The notes: generated by a model from the letters alone, not told the origin. A stretch of DNA of 64,000 nucleotides from Gammaproteobacteria bacterium (GCA_016125505.1 WGLP01000003.1:875911-939910), one strand, 5' to 3'; shown: positions 44,908-55,446, counted from the first letter of the stretch. Numbers and translations: made by a program.

Positions 44908-45582
44908 TTAATTTTGCTGTTCGACGATAGGCTCGATAATGATTTCAACACGGCGATTCATGGCACGGCCTGCGGCAGTGGAATTACTCGCACGCGGCCT
45001 TTCCTCGCCCATGCCATACGCGTTGAGACGTTGCGGGATCACCCCCTGATTTTGCAGATAGGCCAGCACACTGGCGGCGCGACGCTCCGATAATTTCTTG
45101 TTATACGCGGCGGAGCCGGTGTTGTCGGTATAGCCCACGAGTGTCAGGCTGGTTTTACCGTACTTATTGACGATCTTGGCAATCTTGTCCATGGTGCTAT
45201 AGAAGCCGGGCTTGATCGTTGAGGAGTTTACATCAAACGAAGTTTGTGCCGTCATGGTTATCATCAGGACATTTTGCGGCAGTTTTTCTACCAGGATGTC
45301 ACCACTCTGGATTTCACCCTGGAGTTGCTTTTCGAAATCCTTTTTCTGGCTATCCATGTAGTTGCCGACAGCGGCACCAGTGACACCACCCACAATACCG
45401 TAGATAACGGCGCGACTTTTATTCTTGGCTCCGAGTCCCGCAAGTACACCGATGCCGGCACCGATCAGGCCGCCTTTTTCCGCATCGGTCAGTTCGCGGC
45501 GATTGCCATATTCATCCGTTGCACAAGCGCCAAGGGTGAGTGCCGCAACGAGGAGGAGGGCCAATGGTTTTATGCTTTGCAT
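44908..45582 (-). CDS. OmpA-family lipoprotein with glycine-zipper segment
   Basis: A 224-residue outer-membrane lipoprotein. Signal and lipobox: LLLVAALTLGACATDE, Cys at about residue 20. Then a glycine-zipper membrane segment (GGLIGAGIGVLAGLG..YGIVGGVTGAAVGNYM), and a C-terminal OmpA domain that binds peptidoglycan (SFDVNSSTIKPGF, LTLVGYTDNTGSAAYN, LSERRAASVLAYL, YGMGEERPRASNSTAAG, NRRVEI). This is the YiaD type. A structural role in the envelope is expected. Confidence 0.93.
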   Translation of the reverse strand: MQSIKPLALLLVAALTLGACATDEYGNRRELTDAEKGGLIGAGIGVLAGLGAKNKSRAVIYGIVGGVTGAAVGNYMDSQKKDFEKQLQGEIQSGDILVEKLPQNVLMITMTAQTSFDVNSSTIKPGFYSTMDKIAKIVNKYGKTSLTLVGYTDNTGSAAYNKKLSERRAASVLAYLQNQGVIPQRLNAYGMGEERPRASNSTAAGRAMNRRVEIIIEPIVEQQN

Positions 45583-45669
45583 AAGGTAGAGTCCTTTAAA
45601 ATTTGGTTGCTAACGCAAGCTATGAATAATGAGTGATAGATGTATCGAATCGTTGAAGCGCTTCACTGT

Positions 45670-46959
45670 TCAGGAATGCGCATGTTGTTTCGAGCTACGA
45701 GATTTGCCGCCACTGTGGCGTCGCCGTTTGCCATCTCGCGGGTGTTTGTGCACCTTTTCCGATTTCTCCCAGACAGGGGGGCTTGGTTCGAGCAGATAAT
45801 CCGCCGTGACGGACTGCACGGGGAGTTTGTGGCCGATATATTCTTCGATGTCGGGTAGTGAAAACACATATTCCTCGCAGGCAAAACTGATCGCATCGCC
45901 TTCGGCGCCGGCACGGGCGGTACGGCCGATCCGGTGCACATAGTCTTCCGCGTCCTGGGGCAAATCAAAATTGATCACGTGACTGACTTCAGGAATGTGT
46001 AGACCGCGCGCGGCAACATCTGTTGCGACCATGATATCCACTTCGCCGGAGGTAAATTCATCGAGCAGACGCATGCGTTTTTTCTGCGGAACGTCACCGG
46101 ACAAGAGGGCGGACTTGTAGCCGTTGCCGGCAAGGTAGGCCACGATCTTCTCCGCGGTGCGCTTGGTATTGGAAAAGATCAGGACCCGATGGGGATCGGT
46201 GTGTTTCAGTACGCCCAGCAACAACGGGATCTTTTCTTCCTTGGCGGGATAAAAGACCACTTCCTTGATCTTCTCCGCGGTGATTTTCTCCGGCTCGATG
46301 GAGACATGGCGCGGATTGTTCATGTGCTCGTAGGCCAGTTCCTGGACCCGATGCGACAGGGTGGCGGAAAATAACATGCTCAGCCGGTGTTCTGGTTTGG
46401 GCATGTGGCGCAACAGATAGCGGATGTCCTTGATAAAGCCGAGGTCGAACATGCGGTCGGCTTCATCCAGCACCATAACCTGCACCGCGCGCAGGTCGAA
46501 GATCTTTTGTTTGAAATAATCGATGAGGCGGCCGGGAGTGCCAATCAGGATATCCACGCCCTCTTCCAGTTGTTTGCGTTGCTGTTCATAACCGGCACCG
46601 CCATAGACCAGGCCCAGCTTGAACGGCAGCTCCCGATTCAGGGGTTCCGCATCCTTATGGATCTGGATGGCCAGTTCGCGGGTGGGCGCCAGGATGATTG
46701 CAAGTGGCTGGGTGGGTTTGCGTTTATCCGCAGGCGGATGATTCAGCAGATGCGCGAAGCAAGCAATCAGAAATGCTGCGGTTTTACCCGTACCGGTCTG
46801 GGCCTGCCCGGCGATGTCCTGCCCTGCCAGAGACAGGGGGAGGGTCTCGGCCTGGATCGGCGTACAATTAGAAAACCCTGAAGATTCAATGCCTTGTAAC
46901 AACTGGGCTGGGAGATTCAGGCTGGCAAATTTGATGTTTGATAAATGATCTTGCTGCAT
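45670..46959 (-). CDS. rhlB: ATP-dependent RNA helicase RhlB
   Basis: A DEAD-box helicase of about 429 residues. The start is placed at the ATG at 46959 by comparison with E. coli RhlB; the ATG at 46971 is an alternative, and neither has a Shine-Dalgarno. Motifs: [14 protein letters not shown] (Q motif), [63 protein letters not shown]. The C-terminus ends in a basic tail ([18 protein letters not shown]). RhlB unwinds mRNA for the degradosome. Identity is supported by trxA and rho on the opposite strand. Confidence 0.94.
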   Translation of the reverse strand: MQQDHLSNIKFASLNLPAQLLQGIESSGFSNCTPIQAETLPLSLAGQDIAGQAQTGTGKTAAFLIACFAHLLNHPPADKRKPTQPLAIILAPTRELAIQIHKDAEPLNRELPFKLGLVYGGAGYEQQRKQLEEGVDILIGTPGRLIDYFKQKIFDLRAVQVMVLDEADRMFDLGFIKDIRYLLRHMPKPEHRLSMLFSATLSHRVQELAYEHMNNPRHVSIEPEKITAEKIKEVVFYPAKEEKIPLLLGVLKHTDPHRVLIFSNTKRTAEKIVAYLAGNGYKSALLSGDVPQKKRMRLLDEFTSGEVDIMVATDVAARGLHIPEVSHVINFDLPQDAEDYVHRIGRTARAGAEGDAISFACEEYVFSLPDIEEYIGHKLPVQSVTADYLLEPSPPVWEKSEKVHKHPRDGKRRRHSGGKSRSSKQHAHS

Positions 46960-47122
46960 GGCGTACAGCATATCAGAATACCCGATGAAAGATCGAAAGG
47001 TGGGGTTGAAATAGCCGGCCAGTTAGGCTCAAATGTCCCACCTGACTTTACTCGCTATCCACATCGAGTCGCCACAGACACATCAAATTCATCTTTAATC
47101 TACGATTTACGGGAGAGCAACC

Positions 47123-47449
47123 TTGAGCGATAAAATCGTTTACGTCACCGATGACAGTTTTGAACAGGAAATCCTTAAGGCGGAGGGACCGGTGCTGGTC
47201 GACTATTGGGCTGATTGGTGCGGCCCCTGCAAGATGATTGCTCCCATTCTGGATGAGATCGCCACTGAGTACGATGGCAAACTGAAAGTTGCCAAGCTCA
47301 ATATTGACGAGAATCCGGTCACGCCGCCCAAGTTTGGTATCCGCGGCATTCCGACCCTGATGATCTTTAAAGGCGGAAACGTCGAAGCCACGAAAGTCGG
47401 CGCCGTTTCCAAATCACAGCTGACGGCCTTTATCGACAGTAATCTGTAA
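47123..47449 (+). CDS. trxA: Thioredoxin
   Basis: A 108-residue thioredoxin with the active site [13 protein letters not shown] (Cys at about residues 33 and 36) and the cis-proline segment [11 protein letters not shown]. The start codon is TTG (47123-47125), with GGGAGAG eight to twelve bases upstream, and it gives the family start [14 protein letters not shown]. It sits between rhlB and rho, as in E. coli, and would reduce the Bcp peroxidase encoded at 21 kb. Confidence 0.97.
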   Translation: MSDKIVYVTDDSFEQEILKAEGPVLVDYWADWCGPCKMIAPILDEIATEYDGKLKVAKLNIDENPVTPPKFGIRGIPTLMIFKGGNVEATKVGAVSKSQLTAFIDSNL

Positions 47450-47468
47450 ATTTGTGTTGCCCGTCCGC

Positions 47469-47489
47469 AAAAAGCCCCGCAAGCGGGGC
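47469..47489 (-). terminator. Hairpin with minus-strand U-tract between trxA and rho
   Basis: GCCCCGC (47474-47480) pairs with GCGGGGC (47483-47489). The A-tract lies on its left side, so the U-rich tail TTTTT belongs to minus-strand transcripts. On the plus strand the stem can be extended by CCGTCC/GGACGG, which may still end trxA transcripts. Confidence 0.6.
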
Positions 47490-47715
47490 TGGACGGAAAC
47501 GGGGTTTGGTGTTAAGTTTATTTCAACTGGTTTAAGCCATACCGAAATTCCAACAATACGTTTTGAATTTATACCAGTCGTTTTTAGATACCTTCCGGTA
47601 GAACCCTAAACCAAAAATTACTGAATTAAATACGCCACGCCCCTGCCGCGTCGCGTTCGACTCGTTTCCCTTTTGTACATTCCAATAACCAACAAATGAC
47701 ATCACAGAAAGACCT

Positions 47716-48972
47716 ATGAACCTCTCAGAGCTGAAACTGACTCCCGTTGCGGAGTTAATCGATATCGCCACCAACATGGGCATCGAGGGCATGTCTCGAT
47801 CCCGCAAACAAGACATCATCTTTGCCATCCTCAAGGCCCACGCCAAGAGTGGTGAGGACATATATGGTGATGGTGTGCTGGAAATCCTGCAGGACGGTTT
47901 TGGCTTTCTGCGTTCAGCCAATGGCTCCTACCTGGCAGGCCCGGACGATATCTATGTCTCGCCCTCGCAGATTCGACGTTTCAATCTGCGTACCGGCGAC
48001 ACCGTTTCCGGCAAGATTCGCCCACCCAAAGACAGTGAGCGTTATTTCGCGTTGCTTAAGGTCGATCAGATTAACTATGAGCCACCGGAAAACGCGAAGA
48101 ACAAGGTCCTGTTTGAAAACCTGACACCGCTGCATCCGAATGAGCGCCTCAGCCTCGAAATGGGCAATGGCAGCACCGAGGACATGACGGCCCGTGTGAT
48201 CGACATGGTGGCGCCGATAGGCAAGGGCCAGCGCGGCCTTATTGTGTCACCGCCAAAGGCCGGCAAGACCATGATGTTGCAGAACATCGCCCAGTCCATC
48301 GCCAATAAAAACCCCGAGTGTTATTTGATTGTATTGCTCATTGATGAGCGCCCGGAAGAGGTGACGGAAATGGAGCGCTCGGTGCGCGGCGAAGTGGTGT
48401 CGTCCACTTTTGATGAACCCGCCAGTCGCCACGTACAGGTTGCGGAGATGGTGATTGAAAAGGCCAAGCGCCTGGTCGAGCACAAAAAGGACGTGGTGAT
48501 CCTGCTGGATTCCATCACCCGCCTGGCGCGTGCCTACAACACCGTGATCCCATCCTCGGGCAAGGTACTGACCGGTGGTGTGGATGCTAACGCCCTGCAT
48601 CGGCCGAAGCGTTTCTTCGGCGCCGCGCGCAATATCGAGGAGGGCGGTTCCCTCACGATTCTGGCGACTGCATTGATTGATACCGGTTCACGCATGGATG
48701 ACGTGATCTACGAAGAATTCAAAGGTACCGGCAACATGGAAATCCACCTGGATCGCCGTATCGCCGAAAAGCGAATCTACCCATCCATCAATATCAACCG
48801 TTCCGGTACCCGCCGCGAGGAACTGCTCACGACGCCGGACGAGTTGCAGAAGATGTGGATCATCCGCAAGGTCGTGCACGACATGGATGAGTTGGCCGCC
48901 ATGGAATTTCTCTCCGACAAGATGCGGGCCTCCAAGACCAACAATGAATTCTTCGATTCGATGAAGCGCTGA
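47716..48972 (+). CDS. rho: Transcription termination factor Rho
   Basis: A 418-residue hexameric RNA-dependent ATPase. The N-terminal domain ([18 protein letters not shown]) is followed by the RNA-binding cold-shock fold with GFGFLRS and [18 protein letters not shown]. Walker A is [12 protein letters not shown], Walker B is [16 protein letters not shown], and the Q-loop [23 protein letters not shown] is intact. The length is that of E. coli Rho (419). The leader of about 266 bases is long and could hold autoregulation by Rho, as known in other bacteria. Confidence 0.98.
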   Translation: MNLSELKLTPVAELIDIATNMGIEGMSRSRKQDIIFAILKAHAKSGEDIYGDGVLEILQDGFGFLRSANGSYLAGPDDIYVSPSQIRRFNLRTGDTVSGKIRPPKDSERYFALLKVDQINYEPPENAKNKVLFENLTPLHPNERLSLEMGNGSTEDMTARVIDMVAPIGKGQRGLIVSPPKAGKTMMLQNIAQSIANKNPECYLIVLLIDERPEEVTEMERSVRGEVVSSTFDEPASRHVQVAEMVIEKAKRLVEHKKDVVILLDSITRLARAYNTVIPSSGKVLTGGVDANALHRPKRFFGAARNIEEGGSLTILATALIDTGSRMDDVIYEEFKGTGNMEIHLDRRIAEKRIYPSININRSGTRREELLTTPDELQKMWIIRKVVHDMDELAAMEFLSDKMRASKTNNEFFDSMKR

Positions 48973-49340
48973 TCTGCTGATTCAGCAAGCGTTGTTCAGT
49001 TATCTACCCGCGCCAGCCGCGGGTAAGACCTGTTATCAATTGCCGGTTGTGTGAACTGGTGCACGCCGCAGTACTCGTCTGCAATTATTACATTTTCTTA
49101 TATAATTCAATCTATTAGCGCGTAGTATTCAGGTGTTACTATAGAACATAAAAATTGTATGTCCTTTGACAAGCCTGACCAAAACCGCGAAGATTAATTT
49201 AAAGGTGTGTGCTGACTATAAACCCCGCCAGAGGGTTCAGCTGTCACGGGTGGCTTTGGACCTGATGCAAAGATGTTCGAAGAGAGGCGTTGTTACCGGC
49301 AGGCCAAACGATTCAACATGTTGCAGTAGGGGGTTGAGTG
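48973..49340. other. Intergenic stretch after rho
   Basis: About 368 bases. ACCCGCG-CCAGC-CGCGGGT (49006-49024) is a hairpin after rho without a U-tract. An AT-rich block near 49090-49110 contains TATAAT (49101-49106), a likely -10 element for the next gene, without a good -35. A short open frame (49166-49378) overlaps the next gene out of frame and is not convincing. Confidence 0.35.
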
Positions 49341-49703
49341 ATGAAACAGAACTTACGTGTAAAGCCCATGGATTTTGAGCAGTGGGCAGAGTTGGCCGTG
49401 AATGATCCGGCGCAATTTGAAGTCATGCGGCGGGCGGCCATAGATGAGTTTCTCGGGTCGGTGTCTGCCGAGCGCAGGCTCCAGTTGCAGCGCCTGCAAT
49501 GGCGAGTAGACCGGGTAAGGGAACGTAGCGCAAACCCCATGGCGGCGACTATCGCCATCTCCGAAATGATGTGGGACGCGTTTTATGACCTGCACGATCG
49601 CTACCAGGACCTGTTCGGGTCGCAGGCCAGCAAGCGCTACAAGCCACAGACCCCGGTGAAATCCGCGAAAATCCTGCCGTTTGCACAGTCAGCCTCCCCC
49701 TGA
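49341..49703 (+). CDS. DUF3135 domain protein
   Basis: A 120-residue cytoplasmic protein of the DUF3135 family (FEQWAELAVNDPAQFEVMRRAAIDEF, LQLQRLQWRVDRVRERSANPMAATIAISEMMWDAFYDL). It is helical and charged. The ATG at 49341 is chosen; a GTG lies directly before it. AGGGGG is the likely Shine-Dalgarno. Members are found in gammaproteobacteria and their role is not known. Confidence 0.85.
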   Translation: MKQNLRVKPMDFEQWAELAVNDPAQFEVMRRAAIDEFLGSVSAERRLQLQRLQWRVDRVRERSANPMAATIAISEMMWDAFYDLHDRYQDLFGSQASKRYKPQTPVKSAKILPFAQSASP

Positions 49704-49827
49704 ACCCGGGGCGTGATGGAAGTGCTTGCCGGCCGTCGGCATTTTCCGTAGACTCTGCCGCCTTTATTAAAGGCACCGTGTCGGACATGTGTTCCGGTGG
49801 CGGGCCCGGACCAGAGCGAGGTTTTCC

Positions 49828-50031
49828 ATGAAAGCAGAAATCCACCCTAATTACACTGAAGTGTCTGTTACTTGCAGCTGTGGCAACACATTTAAAACCC
49901 GTACGACCGCAGGGCACGATCTTGCGATCGAAGTGTGTTCCGCCTGCCATCCGTTTTTCACCGGCAAGCAAAAGATCGTCGATACCGCCGGCCGCGTAGA
50001 CAAGTTCCGCCAAAAGTACGGCATGAAATAA
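49828..50031 (+). CDS. rpmE: 50S ribosomal protein L31
   Basis: A 67-residue L31 of the zinc-binding (C+) type. Four cysteines are present: TCSCGN (two) and EVCSACHPF (two), as in RpmE rather than the zinc-free paralogue. The start is the ATG at 49828 ([16 protein letters not shown]); the open frame extends 13 codons further but the extra sequence is not conserved in the family. Confidence 0.97.
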   Translation: MKAEIHPNYTEVSVTCSCGNTFKTRTTAGHDLAIEVCSACHPFFTGKQKIVDTAGRVDKFRQKYGMK

Positions 50032-50034
50032 GCC

Positions 50035-50838
50035 ATGCTGCACGGCAAGTGCAGACTCGGCAAAAAGGCGTCATGGTATGGCGCCTTTTTTGTTTGTGCC
50101 TTGCTGTTACATGGGATTGTCCACGCCCGCACAGAGGGGCTCTGTGCGAGTGGTCATATCGACGAGTGGGCTCAGGTCGGTGAAATTATTGATGGGGATA
50201 CCTTGCGGCTGACGGATAAGCGGAGCATCCGGTTTATCGCCATCAATGCGCCTGAACTTGCCCATGACGGTCAGGCCGCGCAACCACTGGCGCAAGCAGC
50301 AACCGAGGCCTTGCGTAGTCTACTCCCGGAGGGCAGTCGAGTGGGTCTGCGTTATGGCCAGGACCGCTATGACCATCACCACCGTGTCCTGGCGCATGTC
50401 TTCGATCAGGCAGGACGTAACATCAGTGCGATCCTGCTGCGTCAGGGCTATGCTTTTGCTATTGCGATCCCGCCGAACCTTTGGCAGTCATCTTGTTATT
50501 TTCAGGCAGAAAATCAGGCGCGTGCAGACGGACTCGGTGTTTGGTCCTTACGCTATTATCGACCCAAACCGGCACAGCAACTGCGTATCCGCGAGGGCGG
50601 GTTTTATCGCGTGACGGGACGGGTCGAGCATATTGGCAACAGCCGCCGCAGTGTCTGGTTGGATATGAGCAAGACCTTCGCGGTACGTATTCCGCGCGCG
50701 CAATTGAAAAATTTTTCCACCTTGTCGATTGAAGGCTTACTGAATAAAGAAATTACCGTACGCGGCTGGGCACGCTTCTATAATCATAAATTGAACATGA
50801 CATTGACGCATCCGGCGATGATAGAGAGCAGGCAATGA
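50035..50838 (+). CDS. Thermonuclease-family (SNase-like) protein, exported
   Basis: A 267-residue protein. The N-terminal segment WYGAFFVCALLLHGIVHAR is a signal peptide. The staphylococcal-nuclease domain shows EIIDGDTLRLTDKRSIRFIAINAPE, with the catalytic Asp/Arg/Glu positions, then GQDRYDHHHRVLAHVF and NQARADGLGVW. A C-terminal OB-like region (GFYRVTGRVEHIGNSRRSVWLDM) follows. It should cleave DNA or RNA in the periplasm. The start codon lies three bases after rpmE, and the rpmE terminator overlaps its signal-peptide codons. Confidence 0.88.
   Translation: MLHGKCRLGKKASWYGAFFVCALLLHGIVHARTEGLCASGHIDEWAQVGEIIDGDTLRLTDKRSIRFIAINAPELAHDGQAAQPLAQAATEALRSLLPEGSRVGLRYGQDRYDHHHRVLAHVFDQAGRNISAILLRQGYAFAIAIPPNLWQSSCYFQAENQARADGLGVWSLRYYRPKPAQQLRIREGGFYRVTGRVEHIGNSRRSVWLDMSKTFAVRIPRAQLKNFSTLSIEGLLNKEITVRGWARFYNHKLNMTLTHPAMIESRQ
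50062..50091 (+). terminator. Rho-independent terminator of rpmE, inside the thermonuclease 5' end
   Basis: AAAAAGGCG (50062-50070) pairs with CGCCTTTTT (50082-50090) and the run of Ts directly follows the stem. It lies 30 bases after the rpmE stop codon and within codons 10-19 of the next gene. Confidence 0.75.
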
Positions 50839-52121
50839 ATAAACCAGACACAATGAAAATCGATCTCGCAGCTCAACGCAAACAACAGGCCTTGGATTAC
50901 CACGCCTCACCGTTCCCCGGTAAAACGGGCACCGCGCTGACCAAACCTTGCGAAACCCAGGCCGAGTTGAGCCTTGCCTACACGCCGGGTGTGGCGGCGC
51001 CTGTGCGTGAGATTGCGCGGGATGCGGACCTGGCTTATCGCTATACCAATAAAGGCAACCTGGTTGCTGTGATAACGGACGGCACGGCCGTGCTTGGTCT
51101 GGGTAATGTGGGGCCGTTAGCAGGCAAACCGGTGATGGAGGGTAAGTGTGTGCTGTTCAAGCGGTTTGCGGGTCTGGATGCAATCGATTTGGAGGTTGCG
51201 GCGTCCTCACCAGAGACCTTCGTCGAGACGGTTGTGAGCCTGGCCCCCAGTTTCGGTGGCATCAATCTGGAGGACATTGCAGCGCCGCATTGCTTTTATA
51301 TCGAGCGCGCCTTGCAGAGTCGTCTGGATATCCCGGTCTTCCACGATGATCAGCACGGTACCTCGATTATCATTGCTGCTGGCTTGTTGAATGCCTTGTC
51401 CCTGCAGGGCAAATCACTGGCAGAGGCACGTATTGTCTGTGTTGGTGCCGGCGCGGCGGCCTTGGCTTCCCTGCGCCTGTTGCAGACCATGGGCGCATCC
51501 ATCGCCAATATCCGTGTGGTGGATCGTAAAGGGGTCTTGCATGAGGCGCGGGAGGATCTGAATGAATTCAAACGTGTGTACGCCGGGCCCTTCAGCGAAC
51601 GCACTTTAACGGACGCCATGGCCGGCGCCGATGTCATGCTGGGGTTGTCCGGACCGAATCTGGTCAACGAAGACATGATTCGCTCCATGGCCCCCAGGCC
51701 CATTGTGTTCGCCTTGTCCAATCCGGACCCTGAGATCAGCCCGGAGCTGGCGAAGTCGGTGCGCGATGATTTGATCATGGCCACCGGTCGTTCGGATTAT
51801 CCGAATCAGGTGAACAATGTGCTGGGCTTTCCGTTTATTTTCCGTGGTGCCCTGGATGTCAGGGCCAGCAGCATCAATTCTGCCATGATGGTGGCGGCGG
51901 CCCAGGCGCTGGCCAGCCTGGCGCATGAGCCGGTACCGTCCAGCGTGCTGAAAGTCTATAACCGTGAAGAGATGACGTTTGGTCCGGAGTACATCATCCC
52001 GACGCCGTTTGATCCCCGCTTGAAAGAATACGTATCGAGCGCCGTAGCCAGCGCGGCGGTGGAGTCCGGCGTGGCGCGCGCGCCTTATCCTGCGCACTAT
52101 CCTCCGATTAAATCAGACTGA
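50835..52121 (+). CDS. Malic enzyme (NAD(P)-dependent, short form)
   Basis: A 428-residue enzyme that oxidatively decarboxylates malate to pyruvate. Seen: [66 protein letters not shown], the NAD(P) fold [16 protein letters not shown] and [10 protein letters not shown]. It lacks the C-terminal phosphotransacetylase-like domain of MaeB (about 760 residues), so it is the short bacterial form. The start overlaps the previous gene by four bases. The substrate coenzyme is not clear. Confidence 0.94.
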   Translation: MNKPDTMKIDLAAQRKQQALDYHASPFPGKTGTALTKPCETQAELSLAYTPGVAAPVREIARDADLAYRYTNKGNLVAVITDGTAVLGLGNVGPLAGKPVMEGKCVLFKRFAGLDAIDLEVAASSPETFVETVVSLAPSFGGINLEDIAAPHCFYIERALQSRLDIPVFHDDQHGTSIIIAAGLLNALSLQGKSLAEARIVCVGAGAAALASLRLLQTMGASIANIRVVDRKGVLHEAREDLNEFKRVYAGPFSERTLTDAMAGADVMLGLSGPNLVNEDMIRSMAPRPIVFALSNPDPEISPELAKSVRDDLIMATGRSDYPNQVNNVLGFPFIFRGALDVRASSINSAMMVAAAQALASLAHEPVPSSVLKVYNREEMTFGPEYIIPTPFDPRLKEYVSSAVASAAVESGVARAPYPAHYPPIKSD

Positions 52122-52726
52122 GCGACGTCCTCATTGAGCAGCATTTCAACCGACGCAAGGTTGGCGCGCTGCACAGGACGTCCATCCACCGGGCTCAGGG
52201 GCGTGGGTACACGCTTACTTACCGGAAAGATGATGACTTCGATGCGGTTTTGCCGCGCCAAAAAACTCACCGTAGGAAATATTTGGTAAGTGTCTTCGCG
52301 CAGGCGCAGACGCTTTTCTCCGGTTTCAAATGGGATATGTTGATCCAGGAGCAACAGGCTGATCTCTTCCGGGGTATCAGTGAAGACGTGCAGGCTGATG
52401 GTGGTATTGATATCGGCGGTACCGCTCAGCACCGGGCCCACCAGACGAGGATCGAAATCCTGAAAAAACTGCATGGCCTCATAGGCGTCTTCACGCAGTT
52501 GTTGCAGATGCTGAGGCTGGCTTTGCGAACGAAACAGGCGTTGGTATTCCGCTACGGCCTGTTCGATCTCGAGGTTGCTCGGCATTTGCCGGGTATCGTG
52601 AGCAGACAGGTGTTCGGCTGCCTTGCGTTTGGCCAGGGCAAAGTCGCGGCTGCCCGAATCGAGCAGGATGCGGGCAGCCTCCTGAGCCAGGAGCAGACGC
52701 ATATGCTGATCTTTTCGCGAAGCCAT
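52097..52726 (-). CDS. Conserved protein of unknown function, downstream of PBP1A
   Basis: A 209-residue protein. The N-terminal half is helical and basic (RLLLAQEAARILLDSGSRDFALAKRKAAEHL, then IEQAVAEYQRLF). The middle has DPRLVGPVLSGTADINTTISLHVF, a pattern often seen in conserved proteins with a possible nucleotidyltransferase-like strand arrangement. It starts two bases after the PBP1A stop codon, so they are likely co-transcribed, and it overlaps the malic-enzyme gene by 25 bases tail to tail. Confidence 0.7.
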   Translation of the reverse strand: MASRKDQHMRLLLAQEAARILLDSGSRDFALAKRKAAEHLSAHDTRQMPSNLEIEQAVAEYQRLFRSQSQPQHLQQLREDAYEAMQFFQDFDPRLVGPVLSGTADINTTISLHVFTDTPEEISLLLLDQHIPFETGEKRLRLREDTYQIFPTVSFLARQNRIEVIIFPVSKRVPTPLSPVDGRPVQRANLASVEMLLNEDVAQSDLIGG

Positions 52727-52728
52727 GA

Positions 52729-55317
52729 TCAGAACAGGTCGCGTGTGATCTCGTTGGGCTGGGATTGGGGCTGGGCATCCGACGGACTGACTTCTGTGGT
52801 GGGCACCTGATCCTCCAGGAAATATTCAAACATCGCATCCGGGTCGGTGGCGGTGGTGGGCTTTCCGGTCTTTTCATTGATGCGCACGGAGACTATGCCC
52901 GGGGGCTGGACCAGCGGGGTTTCCGGATGGTGCTTGAGGGCGTCGCCCATGAATTCGATCCACATCGGCAGGGCGGCAATGGCACCTGTCTCATGACTAC
53001 CCAGCGGCCGCGGTGTGTCAAAACCCACCCAGGAAATCGTGACCAGATGGCTGTTGAAACCCGCGAACCAGGCATCACGCTGGTCGTTCGTCGTACCGGT
53101 TTTACCCGCCAAATCATTGCGGCCCAGGGTGAGTGCCCGCCGTCCGGTGCCATGGCGGATAACGTCGCGTAGCATGGAGTCCATGATGAAATCCGTCTGC
53201 GGCGAGAGGATGCGCGGCGCTGGAATCAGAGGTTGCGGCCCTTCCTGGAACCACACTTCGCGGCGGATACTGTCTTCCAGGGTCTGTTTGCTACCCGCGG
53301 GCACCAGAAACGCCTGTAGACTGTCTTGCTCTACCGGTGGCGGAGCAGCCGTCTGGCTGCCTTCTGCGGTATCGTCAGCGGGCGGGGCGGCATCATTATC
53401 GTTAGCGTCACCCGCAAGTTTTTCCGCTGCCTGATCCTTGATGCACTCCGGACAAACCCGTTGCGGGTTTTTCAGGTAAATGATGCTGCCGTCAGGGCCC
53501 TTGATGTAATTGATAAAGAAAGGCGCGACGCGGTAGCCGCCGTTGGCAAATACCGAGTAACCGGTCGCCAGTTCCAGCGGCGTGAGGGTACCGCTGCCCA
53601 AGGCGAGGGACAGGTCACGGGGCAGATGGGCATTTTCCAGGCCGAAGCGCCGTGAATAACGCAGGGCATAACCTATACCGATATCACGCAACAACCGGAT
53701 GGAGACCAGGTTGCGGGAATGCACCAGCGCCTGCCGCAGGCGGGTTTCACCATACACCTTGCCGCTGTAATTTTCCGGGCGCCAGGTATCTTCCAGACCC
53801 GGGGCATCGAAGACGACCGGGGCATCGTTAATGATGCTTGCCGCGGTGAAACCCTTATCAATGGCGGCGGCGTAGATAAATGGTTTGAAGCTGGAGCCCG
53901 GTTGGCGTTCGGCCATGGTGACGCGGTTGAATTTACTGTGGTTGTAATCAAAGCCGCCGATCAGGGCATTGATGGCGCCATCATCCGGATTTAAGGAGAC
54001 AAGTGCACCCGAGACCTCAGGCACCTGCGCAAACCAGGAACAGCCGTCCTTGTCAGGGGCGGTATAGATGACATCACCGACTTTCAGGATATCACTGATC
54101 TTTTTCAGCTCTGGCCCGAGGTGGTTGTCGTCCACATAGCGTTGCGCCCAGTTGATGTGATCCCACGGCAAGTACACTACGCGGTTGTCTGTGGTGTAGG
54201 CGTATGCGGAGTTGTCGTCGCTGTCGATATCGAAAACGATGGCAGGGGTAAGATTACCCAGCGTGGTCATCTCGCCGAGGCTATCCTCCCACTTGGCGGT
54301 GTCCTCAATCTCGACGTCCATGGGCAGGTTCACGTGCTTGATTTCGCCACGAAAGCCGTGGCGGCGATCGTATTCAAGCAGGGCATCGCGTAGGGACTGG
54401 TTGGCGTCTTCCTGCAAGGTTTTATCAATAGTGGTGTAGACCTCAAAACCGGCGGTGTAGGCCTCATTACCATAACGCGCGAGCATCTCGGAGCGCACCA
54501 TCTCGGCAATATAGGGCGCCTCGACCTCGATGGCCTGGGCATGGACCGAGGCATGATCCGACTCATTCATAGCCTGGTCATATTGCGGCTGGGTAATGAA
54601 ACCCAGCTCCAGCATGCGGTGCAAGACGTAGCCGCGGCGTTCGATGGCGCGTTCTGGATTCACTACGGGATTGAAGCGGGATGGCGCCTTGGGCAGACCC
54701 GCCAGAGTGGCCGTTTGGGCCAGGGTCAGTTCACTCAACGGTTTACCATAATAGACTTGCGCAGCGGCACCGAATCCGTATGCGCGATTCCCCAGGAAGA
54801 TTTTATTCAGATACAAGGCCAGGATGTCTTCCTTGGTTAATTCACGCTCGATCTTCAGGGCCAGGAAGATTTCGTTGAATTTGCGAATAAAGGTCTTTTC
54901 CCGGGTCAGGAAAAAGTTACGCGCGACCTGCATGGTGATGGTACTGCCGCCCTGGCGCTTTTCGCCGCCCGTGCGCACCAGCTCGATGGCGGCGCGAACA
55001 ATTCCTCGAATATCGACGCCGGGGTGCTCAAAAAAGCGGTCATCTTCCGCGGCGAGAACGGCATGGATCAGGGGTTTGGGGAATTCATCATAGGTCAGGG
55101 GCTGTCGCCGCATCTCGCCATATTCGGCAATCAGTTCGCCCTTGCGGGTGTAGACCCGAAGGGGGACTTGCAGGCGGACGTCCTTGAGGGCGTCGATATC
55201 GGGTAATTTGGGGACGAGATAGAAATATAATCCGACCACGGCCAGGACCCCGAGCAAGCCCATGATTAAAAAGGCGCCGGTTCCGTAAAAAAAGATCTTT
55301 TTTATGACAGGTTTCAC
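52729..55317 (-). CDS. mrcA: Penicillin-binding protein 1A (class A, bifunctional)
   Basis: An 862-residue inner-membrane cell-wall synthase, with one N-terminal helix. Glycosyltransferase domain: LAAEDDRFFEHPGVD, RQGGSTITMQVARNFFL, EDILALYLNKIFLGNRAYG. An OB-like insert follows. Transpeptidase motifs are RQPGSSFKPFIYAAA (catalytic Ser), SRNLVSIRLL, and AGKTGTTNDQRDAWF. A Pro/Ala-rich insert near residues 635-665 separates the last motifs. The gene faces away from pilM, as in Pseudomonas ponA-pilM. Confidence 0.96.
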   Translation of the reverse strand: MKPVIKKIFFYGTGAFLIMGLLGVLAVVGLYFYLVPKLPDIDALKDVRLQVPLRVYTRKGELIAEYGEMRRQPLTYDEFPKPLIHAVLAAEDDRFFEHPGVDIRGIVRAAIELVRTGGEKRQGGSTITMQVARNFFLTREKTFIRKFNEIFLALKIERELTKEDILALYLNKIFLGNRAYGFGAAAQVYYGKPLSELTLAQTATLAGLPKAPSRFNPVVNPERAIERRGYVLHRMLELGFITQPQYDQAMNESDHASVHAQAIEVEAPYIAEMVRSEMLARYGNEAYTAGFEVYTTIDKTLQEDANQSLRDALLEYDRRHGFRGEIKHVNLPMDVEIEDTAKWEDSLGEMTTLGNLTPAIVFDIDSDDNSAYAYTTDNRVVYLPWDHINWAQRYVDDNHLGPELKKISDILKVGDVIYTAPDKDGCSWFAQVPEVSGALVSLNPDDGAINALIGGFDYNHSKFNRVTMAERQPGSSFKPFIYAAAIDKGFTAASIINDAPVVFDAPGLEDTWRPENYSGKVYGETRLRQALVHSRNLVSIRLLRDIGIGYALRYSRRFGLENAHLPRDLSLALGSGTLTPLELATGYSVFANGGYRVAPFFINYIKGPDGSIIYLKNPQRVCPECIKDQAAEKLAGDANDNDAAPPADDTAEGSQTAAPPPVEQDSLQAFLVPAGSKQTLEDSIRREVWFQEGPQPLIPAPRILSPQTDFIMDSMLRDVIRHGTGRRALTLGRNDLAGKTGTTNDQRDAWFAGFNSHLVTISWVGFDTPRPLGSHETGAIAALPMWIEFMGDALKHHPETPLVQPPGIVSVRINEKTGKPTTATDPDAMFEYFLEDQVPTTEVSPSDAQPQSQPNEITRDLF

Positions 55318-55446
55318 GGTGTTATCGATTCACTCTATAGCTAAATCCACTTGTGTCCGATAAGACATTGAAGAGCGGGAGTATATCCGCTCGGGCTATG
55401 AGAAAACTATCGGAGTATTTGTATTTATTTATTTGTTGACCTATAG

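Noticed and set aside
49166..49378. 70-codon ORF between rho and the DUF3135 gene
   Set aside because: Overlaps the real gene out of frame, has no motif and no ribosome site.
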